A DNA stretch of 64,000 bases from assembly GCA_023150945.1 (NCBI GenBank), contig JAKLJX010000004.1, positions 124,001 to 188,000 of the forward strand, in the 5' to 3' direction. This document shows, piece by piece, positions 31,389 to 40,506 of the stretch (the first letter of the stretch is position 1; each line of letters begins with the position of its first letter). The notes under the pieces were generated by a model. The model was not told the origin of the DNA. It searched no databases and saw only the letters and a list, made by a program, of their open reading frames with translations. A program made the position numbers and the translations under genes. This DNA comes from a bacterium (GTDB taxonomy: Bacteria > Zhuqueibacterota > Zhuqueibacteria > Zhuqueibacterales > Zhuqueibacteraceae).

Positions 31389-34300
31389 TCAGGATTGATC
31401 GGCGGCCACGGCAGGCGCGTGCTTGCCGTTCCTTGGCCGCCAGTGGTCAGCGCGGGCAAGCTCGGCGTGGTCGGCGCGGCCCGCCTCCGCGGCCGGGATC
31501 TTGGCCACCAAGCGAATCGCCGTGCCCTTGCCCTCCCGCGAGATCACCTGCAGTTCTCCCTGCACGGCGCGGGCACGCCGTTGCATATTGTAAAGGCCCT
31601 TGCCCGGCGGACAGCGGCCGGCATCGAAGCCCTTGCCGTCATCGCTCAGCGTCACGGCATATTGCCCGTCGGCAGCGGCAAACGCGAAGCGGACCTCGCG
31701 GCAGTCATCCCGCGTGTGTTTGAGAATGTTGTTCATTCCCTCCTTGAAGATGCAGGTGAGGTTCTGGCGGACTTCCATCGGCAGCACTACCTGCTCCAAT
31801 GCGGGCGTGAGGCCTTCCAGCCGAAAGCGAATGCCGGTGCGATCGAACAGTTTCTCGCCGAAGTCCTTCAGCTTGAGCGCGGCATCATGCAGGGTGTTTT
31901 CAGCGGGATCCAGCGACCAGATGAAGTCACTGATGTCTTTGTGCAGGCTTGCCGCCACCGCCATGATGCGTCCGGCATGCTCGTCGAGATCCTGCGCGCC
32001 CTGGCGCAAGCGCGCCTGCAGCACGCCGCAAAACAGCGAAATCTTCGTGAGCTTGTGGCCCGATTCGTCGTGAAAATCCGCGGCGATTTGCCGGCGCACA
32101 CGTTCGCGCTCCTCGCGCCGCGCCTGCTCCACCGCCTGCCAACGCGCCATTTGCTCCTCGTTTTTGATCCGCGCGATTTCCGCGACCCGGGCGCGCACCT
32201 GGCGCAGCCGCGCCCGATGCCAAAGCGCCAGACTCGCGGCCAGCAGTATGCTCACGCCGCCATAGAACCACCATGTCCGCCAGAACGGCGGCGTGATCAC
32301 GAGCGCCACTGCCGCGCCGGTTTCATTCCACACCCCGTCACCATTTGACCCTTTCACGCGGAAAACATAGCGACCCGGCGGCAGGCCGGTGTAGCTTGCG
32401 CTGTTGCGCGTGCCGCACGCAATCCACTCACGGTCGAAACCCTCGAGGCGGTAGGCATATTCGTTTTTCTCCGGCCGCGCGAAGTGCAGTGCCGCAAACT
32501 CGAGGGTGATGAAATTTTCGTCATGCCGCAGCCGCAGTGGCCGGCCGGTGAGCGGCCTGGGCTGGTCGAACACGCGCAGCGAGGTGAGGGCGATTTGCGG
32601 GGCCAGCGTGTCGGGCGGCAGAAGTGCGGGATGAAAGCGGTTGAATCCGTTGATGCCGCCCCAGAACATCTCGCCGCCGGCACCTTGGCAGAAGGCGCCG
32701 AGGTTGAACATGTTGCTTTGCAGACCGTCGGCCACCTCGTAGTTGCGAAACTGCCGCGCGCGCGGATCGAAGCGGCTCAATCCTTTTTGCGTGCTGAGCC
32801 ACAGCCCGCCGGCCTCCGCTTCGAGTATGCCGCAAATCACGCCGTTGGGAAGCCCGTCCGCCTCGGTAAAAATCTCAAAGCGCTGATGCGCAGGATCGAA
32901 TTTGTTCAGCCCGTCGCTGGTGCCGACCCACAAGTTGCCGGCGCCGTCTTCGTGGAGGGCATAGACGTAATCGTTGCTCAAGCTCGCAGGATCATCGAGG
33001 CGGTGGCGATAGGTGACAAAGGTTTCGCTCTGCCGGTCGAATCTGCTGAGGCCACGATAGGTGCCGATCCACAACACGCCGCTCCGGTCTTCGTGCAGCG
33101 TATGCACGAAATCATTACTCAGACTGCCGGGATTCGCCGGGTCATGGCGATAGTGCTTGAATTGCGCGCTGCCCGCGGCCAGGCGGTTCAATCCGCCGCC
33201 CTCGGTACCCACCCACAGGTCGCCGTAGTGATCCTCGCAGATGACGCTGACGTTGTCGTGGCTCAGGCTGTGCGCTTCCTGCGGCTGGTGTCGGAAATGG
33301 GTGAACCGCGTACGGCTGCGATCCCATCTGCTCAGCCCGCCGCGCAGGCTTCCGATCCACAGATTGCCGTGACGATCCTCCCGCAGCGAGGTGATGAAGT
33401 TCGAGCGCAAGGCAGCCGGTTTGTCCGGCCTGGCGCGATGATGAACAAAGCCGCCGCCGGCCCGCGCCGGCAATTCATTGAGCCCGCCGCCAAACGTGCC
33501 GACCCAAAGCGTGCCGGCCCGATCTTGACAAAGCGCACGCACATCATTGTGGCTCAAGCTGGCATCATTTGCCGGCTCGCGTTGCACGAGCGCGATGCAT
33601 TGCTGGTGGGGCACGAGCTTGGCAACACCGCCCTGGTAGGAACCGATCCACAAAATACCTGAGCGATCGTGACAGAGCGCAACCACGGCATTGCTGCTTA
33701 AAGAAAAGCGATCGGCGGGATCTTGCAGATGGCGGTGGAAGCGGCCGGTGCTGCGTTCCAGTTTGTTGAGACCGGCCGCGCTGGTGCCGATCCACAGATC
33801 ACCATCGCGATCCTCGACCATTGGCCCAATTTCATCCTGACTCAGGCTGAAAGGATCCGCCGGATCATGACGAAAATGGATGAACGCCGCGCCTTCCGGC
33901 GTGGGCGCGGCCGCGAACACACTGTCCTTTGAATGCTGCATTCGGTTGAGGCCGCCGCCCAGCGTGCCGATCCAAAGCGTGCTTGCCTGATCTTCATAGA
34001 TTGAATTGACGGCATTGCGGCTCAGACTGCGCGGGTTGTTGGGATCATGCCGAAAGGTCACGAATTCACTGCGGGCGCGATCAAACAAGTGCAGGCCACC
34101 GCCCAGAGTGCCTACCCACAGCCGGCCGCGCCGGTCGACCTGCAGGCTGCGCACAATTGGATTGCCGGAGCGGCCGGCAACCAGAAATTTGAAAGTGTAA
34201 TGCAAAAACGCGGCGCGGGTGGGAATGCGCGCGCCCTCCTCTGCTTGCTCGAGGCGCGTGGCGCCAGGCAGGCGATCCAGCCCACGATTCGTGCCCACCC

Positions 34301-34757
34301 AGAGATCGCCGGCAGGATCGCTGGCAATCGCCCACACGGTGTTGTCACTCAGGCTTGCGGGATCTTTCTCCTCATGCAGAAAGCGCGTCGCCGTCTCAGT
34401 CACGGGATCGAAACGATTCAAACCGCCGCCCCACGTGCCAATCCACAGGGCACCCTGCGCATCTTCATGAATCGCGATGATGTCGTTGAATGACAGCGAA
34501 TGCGGATCGCGCGCCTCGTGGCGATAGCAGGTGTAACGCCGGCCGTCATACTTGACCAAGCCGTACATCGTACCGAACCACATGAATCCGCTGCGATCTT
34601 GGTGGATGGCGTACACCAGGTTGTGAGAGACACCTTGTTCGAGGGAGAGAGGTTCGAAGCGAAGTTTCGGCGTTTGGGCCGGCGACTTCGCCGGCAAGCT
34701 GAGTGCAGCGAGAAGCAGCAGGCAGGCGTGCCTGCGCACTGATTGCGATGAGTTCAT
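31389..34757 (-). CDS. Sensor histidine kinase with two-component regulator propellers and Y_Y_Y domain
   Basis: 1122 residues. A signal segment (residues about 8-28) is followed by about 14 repeats of the type VYALHEDGAGNLWVGTSDGLNKFDP (consensus D..G.LWIGT.GGGLNR), enough for two seven-bladed propellers in the periplasm. A Y_Y_Y domain with PPGRYVFRVKGSNGDGVWNE comes next, then one membrane helix (WWFYGGVSILLAASLALW), a coiled segment, and a HisKA_3 domain with phospho-acceptor His near 896 in DFHDESGHKLT. The ATPase domain has EGMNNILKHT, DDGKGF and GKGLYNM. This is the BT4663-like sensor layout without a fused receiver, with the regulator supplied by the next gene. Start 34757 is chosen so that the signal peptide is at the N-terminus. 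Confidence 0.92.
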   Translation of the reverse strand: MNSSQSVRRHACLLLLAALSLPAKSPAQTPKLRFEPLSLEQGVSHNLVYAIHQDRSGFMWFGTMYGLVKYDGRRYTCYRHEARDPHSLSFNDIIAIHEDAQGALWIGTWGGGLNRFDPVTETATRFLHEEKDPASLSDNTVWAIASDPAGDLWVGTNRGLDRLPGATRLEQAEEGARIPTRAAFLHYTFKFLVAGRSGNPIVRSLQVDRRGRLWVGTLGGGLHLFDRARSEFVTFRHDPNNPRSLSRNAVNSIYEDQASTLWIGTLGGGLNRMQHSKDSVFAAAPTPEGAAFIHFRHDPADPFSLSQDEIGPMVEDRDGDLWIGTSAAGLNKLERSTGRFHRHLQDPADRFSLSSNAVVALCHDRSGILWIGSYQGGVAKLVPHQQCIALVQREPANDASLSHNDVRALCQDRAGTLWVGTFGGGLNELPARAGGGFVHHRARPDKPAALRSNFITSLREDRHGNLWIGSLRGGLSRWDRSRTRFTHFRHQPQEAHSLSHDNVSVICEDHYGDLWVGTEGGGLNRLAAGSAQFKHYRHDPANPGSLSNDFVHTLHEDRSGVLWIGTYRGLSRFDRQSETFVTYRHRLDDPASLSNDYVYALHEDGAGNLWVGTSDGLNKFDPAHQRFEIFTEADGLPNGVICGILEAEAGGLWLSTQKGLSRFDPRARQFRNYEVADGLQSNMFNLGAFCQGAGGEMFWGGINGFNRFHPALLPPDTLAPQIALTSLRVFDQPRPLTGRPLRLRHDENFITLEFAALHFARPEKNEYAYRLEGFDREWIACGTRNSASYTGLPPGRYVFRVKGSNGDGVWNETGAAVALVITPPFWRTWWFYGGVSILLAASLALWHRARLRQVRARVAEIARIKNEEQMARWQAVEQARREERERVRRQIAADFHDESGHKLTKISLFCGVLQARLRQGAQDLDEHAGRIMAVAASLHKDISDFIWSLDPAENTLHDAALKLKDFGEKLFDRTGIRFRLEGLTPALEQVVLPMEVRQNLTCIFKEGMNNILKHTRDDCREVRFAFAAADGQYAVTLSDDGKGFDAGRCPPGKGLYNMQRRARAVQGELQVISREGKGTAIRLVAKIPAAEAGRADHAELARADHWRPRNGKHAPAVAADQS

Positions 34758-34999
34758 CACGCTGATCGTGGCCTCGAGTTGGGTGGATTGTCTCGAATTG
34801 CTTTCGTCCGCGCGCCAATTGTGCAGTTCCAAGAAAGAGGACGATGAAGGACGGTGGTGAAAGGACGTCTCCCGCAGACATTTTGTTCAAATGCGCCGCG
34901 CAACGTCGCGCTGCCGCAAGTTGCCGGGCACAGTCGCGCACGGCCGGCACGCGTGCAATGGCGGGCCATTGGACTTCGCGTCTGCACCGCCGTGACGTT

Positions 35000-35611
35000 T
35001 CACGGCACCAGGCGCCGCGCGACTTCTCTCTTGAAATAACCGTTGGCGAGGTAGAGGTACAAGTCCTTGCCCGGGCACACGGTGCCCTCGGCCACGTCTT
35101 TGTGGCCTTTGATCACTTCGACCGGTAGATCATAGGTGCGGCACAACCACGCCATCAGCTCGACCACCGCGCGCAATTGCTGGTCATTCGGCCTCTGCAC
35201 TTCGAAATTTCCCAATACACAAATCAGCGCGTGGCCGGTGGGATCATATGCCGTGTTGGTGTCGCCGGGAAGGCGCAGATCGCGGCCGGCGTAGATTTTT
35301 CCCTGCCAGTCGATCAGGAAGTGGTAGGGGAGGTCGATCCATTTCTTCTCGCGGCGTGACCAACTCTGCAGGTTGCGCAGATACTCGGCGGTGTCTTGGT
35401 CGGGGGGATATTCCTCGCCGCCGTGATGAAGTGTGATGAACTTGATTTGATGCGTGCGGAAAGAGTCCGCTATGGCCTGGCCGCCCCATTGCGCGACGGA
35501 GATGATTTCCGGAGCTGCAGACCGGGCGGGGGAGTGGTGGTGCGGCGTGCAGCCTGCTGCGAAAGCCAGACCCGCCAGCACAGGGAGAAGCCTCGCATTG
35601 CGGTTTTTCAT
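35000..35611 (-). CDS. Lipoprotein N-acetylmuramoyl-L-alanine amidase (Amidase_2/PGRP family)
   Basis: It cleaves the bond between muramic acid and the peptide of peptidoglycan, or binds cell-wall fragments. 203 residues with a lipobox LAFAAGC (Cys21), so it is probably an outer-membrane lipoprotein. Zinc ligands and catalytic residues expected for Amidase_2 are visible: FITLHHGG (first His, near residue 62), YHFLIDWQGKIYAGRD, VCVLGNFE-like ICVLGNFEV, and GHKDVAEGTVCPGKDLY (second His and the Cys/Lys region). The family length is about 150-200. It is alone, with the kinase gene 242 bp downstream and a small unknown gene about 80 bp upstream. Confidence 0.88.
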   Translation of the reverse strand: MKNRNARLLPVLAGLAFAAGCTPHHHSPARSAAPEIISVAQWGGQAIADSFRTHQIKFITLHHGGEEYPPDQDTAEYLRNLQSWSRREKKWIDLPYHFLIDWQGKIYAGRDLRLPGDTNTAYDPTGHALICVLGNFEVQRPNDQQLRAVVELMAWLCRTYDLPVEVIKGHKDVAEGTVCPGKDLYLYLANGYFKREVARRLVP

Positions 35612-35690
35612 CGGTCGGCCGGTGAAGGTGAGATTCTGTTTTGGCCAAGTTGTCGAATTGCCGGCCGCTTGTCAAGCGAAATTCTGCTCT

Positions 35691-35951
35691 CTATTGGTCG
35701 ATCTGCTTGAACATCACCGGAATGTTCTTGTCCGTTGGCGTACCGATTTGAATCAACTGCCAATTCTTGTCATACTGCGCGATCAGGCGTTGCAGGCAGT
35801 AGGCGCGCTGCGCCGGCGGCTCCTCACACTGCTCCCAGGCGAGGATCTCAACGCGGTAACACAACCGGCGCTTGCGGCCGTTGATTTTGACTTCGACTTC
35901 GATCTGCTGATCCGCCTCCACGGCAGGCAGTTGAATCGCAATGGCAGGCAT
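35691..35951 (-). CDS. Small hypothetical protein
   Basis: 86 residues, not recognised. It has a beta-rich N-terminal half (IQLPAVEADQQIEVEVKING then RRLCYRVEIL) and a helical middle with EEPPAQRAYCLQRLIAQYDK, ending in IGTPTDKNIPVMFKQ. No signal peptide. The start at 35951 has GGGAG at good spacing, better than 35966. It lies 48 bp after the stop of the ABC ATPase 2 gene on the same strand, so it could be the last gene of that transcript. Confidence 0.6.
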   Translation of the reverse strand: MPAIAIQLPAVEADQQIEVEVKINGRKRRLCYRVEILAWEQCEEPPAQRAYCLQRLIAQYDKNWQLIQIGTPTDKNIPVMFKQIDQ

Positions 35952-35999
35952 GCTCGGATCTCCCAAATACGGTCTATTGCGTTTCTTGAATGGGTTTGT

Positions 36000-36671
36000 T
36001 CAACGCTCCTCGCGCACGATGCGGCCGTCGAGCAAATGAATCGTGCGCTTGCCGTAGGCGGCGTTCTTCTCGGAATGCGTCACCTGCACGATGGTGGTGC
36101 CCTCCTGGTTCAATTTGCGGAAGAGTTCCATGATCTCTTCGCCCTGCTGCGAGTTCAAATTGCCGGTCGGCTCGTCGGCGAGAATGAGTTTGGGCTTCAC
36201 GATCACCGCGCGCGCAATGCCCACGAGCTGCTGCTGCCCTCCGGAAAGTTGATGGGGGAAGAGATCCTTCTTCGCGACGATCTGGAAGCGGTCCAGCATG
36301 TCGGCCACCATGCTCTTGCGCTCTGCCGCCTTGATCTTTTGGTAGAGCAGCGGCGTTTCCAGGTTCTCGTAGACCGTCAGTTCATCGATCAAGTGATAGC
36401 TTTGAAACACGAATCCGATGCAGTTTTTGTGCAGCTCCGCGCGTTGTTTTTCGCTCAACTGGTGCACGGGCTGGTCGAGAAAGTAATATTCGCCCTGGCT
36501 GGGATCATCCAACATGCCGAGTATATGCAGCAGGGTGGATTTGCCCGAGCCGGACGGGCCCATGATGGTCAGGAATTCGCCCGGTGTGATTTCCAAATTG
36601 ACATCCTGCAGCACGAAAGTCTTGACGAACTTGTTCGAATAGTATTTGAACAGGTTGTTCACACGGATCAT
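36000..36671 (-). CDS. ABC transporter ATPase 2 (LolD/MacB type), with altered signature motif
   Basis: 223 residues. Walker A GPSGSGKST, Q-loop [17 protein letters not shown], Walker [10 protein letters not shown] and the H-loop THSE are normal for the LolD/MacB family that powers FtsX-type permeases. Two positions are unusual: the signature reads LSGGQQQLVGIARA, with Leu where Arg is nearly constant, and the D-loop reads GNLNS instead of GNLDS. Both touch the ATP dimer interface, so activity may be changed. ATG 36671 has GGAG six bases before it. It is the last ATPase of the locus, after permease P9, at the opposite end from ATPase 1. Confidence 0.92.
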   Translation of the reverse strand: MIRVNNLFKYYSNKFVKTFVLQDVNLEITPGEFLTIMGPSGSGKSTLLHILGMLDDPSQGEYYFLDQPVHQLSEKQRAELHKNCIGFVFQSYHLIDELTVYENLETPLLYQKIKAAERKSMVADMLDRFQIVAKKDLFPHQLSGGQQQLVGIARAVIVKPKLILADEPTGNLNSQQGEEIMELFRKLNQEGTTIVQVTHSEKNAAYGKRTIHLLDGRIVREER

Positions 36672-36724
36672 GATTTTCTCCATTCATCGGGGTGATTTCT
36701 CGAAAGAGTACGTCAACCTCAGGC

Positions 36725-39094
36725 TCATTCATACCGCAAACTCTCCACCGGATTCGCCGTCGCGACGCGGTACACCTGCGAGCTGACGGTGATCAGCCCG
36801 ATCATAAAAACAATGGCGCCGGCCAGAACGAAGTGCCACGCTTGCAGGTTGACATGATAAGCAAAAATGCTGCTCATTAAAGGTTCCAGACTGAAATAAC
36901 CGCCCAGCGCCGCCAGGATGCTAGCCACTACCAACACAGCTACGATTTGCCGATTCAGCAACTGCACGATGTGCGCCACTGAAGCGCCCAGCACTTTGCG
37001 AATGCCGATCTCTTTGGTGCGCTTGACGATGATGAGCGAGCTGAGCGCGAACAAACCCATGACGGCGATGGCGATCGCCGCCATGGAGATGTAGATGAAT
37101 AAGAGCTTGATGCTGCCATTGACCTGCACGGCTTCGGCGAGCACTTCATCCTGATAGAAGCCGGCATACGGAACATTGGGCGACAGGCGCTGCCAGATCT
37201 CGCGCAGAAATTCGTTGGCGGCTACGACGTTATGCAGATCGGTGCGCACAACGAGATAGCGAAACTGCTCGGGATCGGTCAAGCGCAGTGCGCAGGCTTG
37301 CATTGGCCGCCAGACACTGCGGTTGTAGAAATTCTTCACCACGCCGATCACGGTATAGCGCACGCTGTCGATGGTCACCTGCTTTCCCAACGGCTCGCTC
37401 CAGTTGAAATCAGCCGCCATCTTTTCATTGACGATGAGCGCTTGATCTTTATCAGTCGCGAGATTCGGATCGAAACTCCGGCCCTGCACGAGCTGCATGC
37501 CCATGGTCTCGAGATACTCGGCGCCCACGCTCAACACCGCCACTTGGTGCTTTTTGCTTTCACTCTCCGCTAACAATCCAGCCTGGTTATAGCCAACCTG
37601 ATGGCGCGTTCCGGAAACGCTTTGGATGCTCGGATTTTGCTCGACGGCATTGCGATAAGCTGTATAAACGTTCGCGCTCCGAAGCGGAACCGCGATGGTT
37701 TGTTCGGCATCGAAGCCCAAATCCAGTTGCTCGAAGAAGCGCGCGTTGTGGGTAAAAACGATGCCCGCAATGATCGTCATGGTGGAGAGCGCAAATTGAA
37801 ACGTCAAGATGCTGCGCGTCAGCCAATTGGCGCCGCCAAGTTGTTGCTTGCCTTTCAAAATGGCGACCGGACTGAAAGCGCTGACGTATAACGCCGGATA
37901 CGCGCCGGCGGCGAAGCTCATGAACGCGAGCAGGCCGATCAGAAAAGCGAGCAGGCCCCAATTCTCACGATAATTTAAAACCAGATCGAAATCAGTCCAC
38001 AGGTTGCTGTAAGCCGGCACCAGCCATTCCGCCAATCCAATGGCGATCAACAGGGCGATGGTACACAACAACAAATTCTCGCCGATGAATTGCGCGATCA
38101 ATTGCCGGCGCAGCCCGCCCAAAACTTTGCGCACGCCGACTTCCTTCAGGCGCAGCGCTGAAAAGGCCAGCGAGGTGTTCATGAAATTAAAGCATGCCGT
38201 CAACAATAGGAGCACGGCGATGATGGAGGGCGCCAGAACGGCCGCCGGATGCACGCCTTCTTTGAGAATGTCATTGGTAAGGGCGCGGGCGCGTTGCGAG
38301 GCTTGCGCGAAGGGATCAAAATACAGCCGGGCGATCTGGAAGTCCGGCGAAGCGGCATTCTGCACCGCTAGATAACGATCAAGCTGCCGCGAAATGGCGG
38401 CGATCTCAACAGGAGACGCAAGTTGAATGAAAGTTTCGTGCGCCCAATTAGCCCAACTTTCTTGAGGTTCGTTGCTGACCTCCGCCAGCACGGCGTACGG
38501 AATGAGAACATCGAATTGCAAGCTGGAATTGGCTGGAATTTTTTGCACCACGCCGCCGACAAAGAAATCACGCGTTTTGCCGCTGCTATAATGGATGGAA
38601 ACCTGCTTGCCGAGCGGGTCGTCTTCGCCGAAGTATTTCAGCGCCAGGTCTTCACTGATGAACAGCTTGCTTTTATCGTGAATGGCTTCGTGGCTGCCCA
38701 GCTTAAGCGGAAACGTGAACATTTCAAAAAAGCTTTCATCGACGTAGTAAGTCACTTCGTTGAAAATCTTGTCGCCGTATTCGAGCGCAGAGAGCGAGTA
38801 CACCACCCGCGCCATTTTCTCGACCTGCGCAAAATCCCGCGCCAGCGCCGGGCCGAGCGGCAGCGGCGTGATGCCATAGTTTTGTTCGCGATCATTGACT
38901 GTGACCGTCGAGCGCGCGACAAATATGCGTTCAGCGTTCTCATGAAAACGGTCGAAGCTGCGGCTGTAATCATAGTTGAGATACGCCACCACAGCGCATG
39001 CCATCGCTACACTCAGCGCGACGACGTTGATAACGGCGTATAGTTTGTTCGCGATCAAATTTCGCAGGGCGATTTTGAGGTAGTTTTTGAACAT
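36725..39094 (-). CDS. FtsX/MacB-type permease P9 (subfamily B)
   Basis: 789 residues, adjacent to ATPase 2. It has eight membrane helices as in P1, but the central segment reads NTSLAFSALRLKEVGVRKVL followed by GGLRRQLIAQFIGENLLLC, and helix 5 begins LTRSILTFQFALS. These features are shared with P6, not with the other seven. The C-terminus is NPVESLRYE. The N-terminal cap MFKNYLKIALRNLIANKLYA has no HKGYS. The start at 39094 is chosen because all paralogues begin with M(L/F)(K/R)N; an in-frame extension to 39148 is encoded by the GTCCGAAG repeats. Because it is the last permease before ATPase 2, the two may form a dedicated pair. Confidence 0.9.
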   Translation of the reverse strand: MFKNYLKIALRNLIANKLYAVINVVALSVAMACAVVAYLNYDYSRSFDRFHENAERIFVARSTVTVNDREQNYGITPLPLGPALARDFAQVEKMARVVYSLSALEYGDKIFNEVTYYVDESFFEMFTFPLKLGSHEAIHDKSKLFISEDLALKYFGEDDPLGKQVSIHYSSGKTRDFFVGGVVQKIPANSSLQFDVLIPYAVLAEVSNEPQESWANWAHETFIQLASPVEIAAISRQLDRYLAVQNAASPDFQIARLYFDPFAQASQRARALTNDILKEGVHPAAVLAPSIIAVLLLLTACFNFMNTSLAFSALRLKEVGVRKVLGGLRRQLIAQFIGENLLLCTIALLIAIGLAEWLVPAYSNLWTDFDLVLNYRENWGLLAFLIGLLAFMSFAAGAYPALYVSAFSPVAILKGKQQLGGANWLTRSILTFQFALSTMTIIAGIVFTHNARFFEQLDLGFDAEQTIAVPLRSANVYTAYRNAVEQNPSIQSVSGTRHQVGYNQAGLLAESESKKHQVAVLSVGAEYLETMGMQLVQGRSFDPNLATDKDQALIVNEKMAADFNWSEPLGKQVTIDSVRYTVIGVVKNFYNRSVWRPMQACALRLTDPEQFRYLVVRTDLHNVVAANEFLREIWQRLSPNVPYAGFYQDEVLAEAVQVNGSIKLLFIYISMAAIAIAVMGLFALSSLIIVKRTKEIGIRKVLGASVAHIVQLLNRQIVAVLVVASILAALGGYFSLEPLMSSIFAYHVNLQAWHFVLAGAIVFMIGLITVSSQVYRVATANPVESLRYE

Positions 39095-39100
39095 GGCAGA

Positions 39101-39173
39101 GTCCGAAGTCTTTTGGTCCGAAGTCCGAAGCCAATTACCGAAGTCCAAAGTCTTTTGCCCGAGGTCCGAAGTC
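39101..39173. repeat. Degenerate GTCCGAAGTC short tandem repeat
   Basis: Between P9 and the DUF4143 gene the unit GTCCGAAG(TC) occurs about five or six times with small changes and TTTTG spacers. It resembles the CAGT-type repeats in other gaps of the array in position (just upstream of a permease start) but not in sequence. Confidence 0.7.
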
Positions 39174-39201
39174 AGTGATTACATTATTTCTCACTTGGGA
39201 C

Positions 39202-39230
39202 TTGACAGTAATCACGATCCTAATTATTTT
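39202..39230 (+). promoter_or_regulatory. Promoter of the DUF4143 ATPase gene
   Basis: TTGACA (39202-39207), 17 bases and TATTTT (39225-39230). An inverted repeat ATTTTGGA (39226-39233) / TCCAAAAT (39243-39250) overlaps the -10 box and start region and may be an operator. The TCCAAAATGGG part is kept in front of the decayed copy at 59001. Confidence 0.6.
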
Positions 39231-39260
39231 GGAATATAAAACTCCAAAATGGGTAGCAAA

Positions 39261-40445
39261 ATGGAATCATATATTCCAAGATTTTTTCAAGCGCCGCAGC
39301 AAAGTTTTTTCCTGTTCGGCCCTAGAGGAACGGGGAAATCGACCTTCTTGAAGCAGCACTATCCCGATGCGCTGTGGGTGGATCTGCTCAAGCCGGATGT
39401 TTTCCGCGCTCACCTCTCCCGACCGGAGCGCATTATCGAGCTGGTGCGCGGCAATCCGGAAAAGAGAGTCATCATCGTTGACGAAGTCCCAAAAGTGCCG
39501 GAAATCTTGAGCGCCGTTCACAGTCTAATCGAGGAAAAAATCAAAAGAACCTTTGTGCTGACCGGCTCGAGCGCGCGCAAGCTGAAAAGAACCGGCATCG
39601 ATTTGCTGGCTGGGCGCGTGTTACTGCGAACGCTTCATCCCTTTCTGTTGTCGGAATTGCCCACTCCTCCATCCCTCGCTCAAACTTTGCAGCTCGGCCT
39701 TTTGCCTATCGTGATTTCGGCAAAGAATCCGCGCGACGTTCTCAAAGCGTATGTTTCGCTGTACGTTCGCGAAGAAGTCCAGACCGAGGGCCTCGTTCGA
39801 AACCTCGGCAATTTCTCGCGTTTTTTGGAGGCCGTCAGTTTTTCGCACGCCGGCTTGTTGAATGTCAGCAACGTTGCCAGAGAATGCGGCGTCGAGCGCA
39901 AAGCCGCCGAAGCCTACATCCAAATTTTGGAGGACATCCTCTTGGCGTTCAAGCTTCCGGTGTTCGCCAAAAGAGCGCGGCGCGCGGTGGTCGCGCACCC
40001 TAAGTTTTATTTTTTCGATACCGGCGTTTTTCAAAGCCTTCGTCCCCAAGGGCCTCTCGACCGGCCAGAAGAGATTGCCGGCGCGGCGTTGGAAGGCTTG
40101 GTGGCGCAACACCTTCGCGCCTGGAACGCTTATCGCAACGACTCCTACGAAATCTTCTTTTGGCGCTCGCGCGGCGGACTCGAAGTTGATTTTGTGCTCT
40201 ACGGCAAAAGCGGCATCCACGCGATTGAAGTCAAAAATACCAACCGCGTGCGCCCGGAAGATCTCCGTTCTCTGCGCGAGTTTCGCCAGGATTATTCAAA
40301 GAGCCAGACCATTTTTTTGTATCGCGGCAAAGACAAGCTCTTACTCGATCACGTCCTGTGTATACCCTGTGAATTGTTTCTGAAAGCTCTGTCACCGCAA
40401 GTTGATCTCGGCGATATTGTGGAGGGCAGAGGGCCCAGAGCTTAG
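39261..40445 (+). CDS. AAA-type ATPase with C-terminal DUF4143
   Basis: 394 residues. The N-terminal ATPase has Walker A GPRGTGKST near residue 22, Walker B RVIIVDEVPK near 73 and a sensor LTGSSARKLKR near 98. The DUF4143 half has FYFFDTGVFQSLR, LEGLVAQHL, FFWRSRGGLEVDFVL and AIEVKN, the last two resembling a PD-(D/E)XK nuclease-like core (Glu-Val-Asp and Glu-Val-Lys). These proteins are common, sporadically distributed and of unknown role. It is on the plus strand inside the minus-strand permease array, between P9 and P8, with its own promoter. ATG 39249 in the same frame is an alternative start. An internally deleted copy sits at 59001-59266. Confidence 0.9.
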   Translation: MESYIPRFFQAPQQSFFLFGPRGTGKSTFLKQHYPDALWVDLLKPDVFRAHLSRPERIIELVRGNPEKRVIIVDEVPKVPEILSAVHSLIEEKIKRTFVLTGSSARKLKRTGIDLLAGRVLLRTLHPFLLSELPTPPSLAQTLQLGLLPIVISAKNPRDVLKAYVSLYVREEVQTEGLVRNLGNFSRFLEAVSFSHAGLLNVSNVARECGVERKAAEAYIQILEDILLAFKLPVFAKRARRAVVAHPKFYFFDTGVFQSLRPQGPLDRPEEIAGAALEGLVAQHLRAWNAYRNDSYEIFFWRSRGGLEVDFVLYGKSGIHAIEVKNTNRVRPEDLRSLREFRQDYSKSQTIFLYRGKDKLLLDHVLCIPCELFLKALSPQVDLGDIVEGRGPRA

Positions 40446-40506
40446 GGTGGAGCGCTTGAAGCATCTTTTTCTCATCTTTCTCCGCTTTTCGTCATCTGCC
40501 CTTCGC

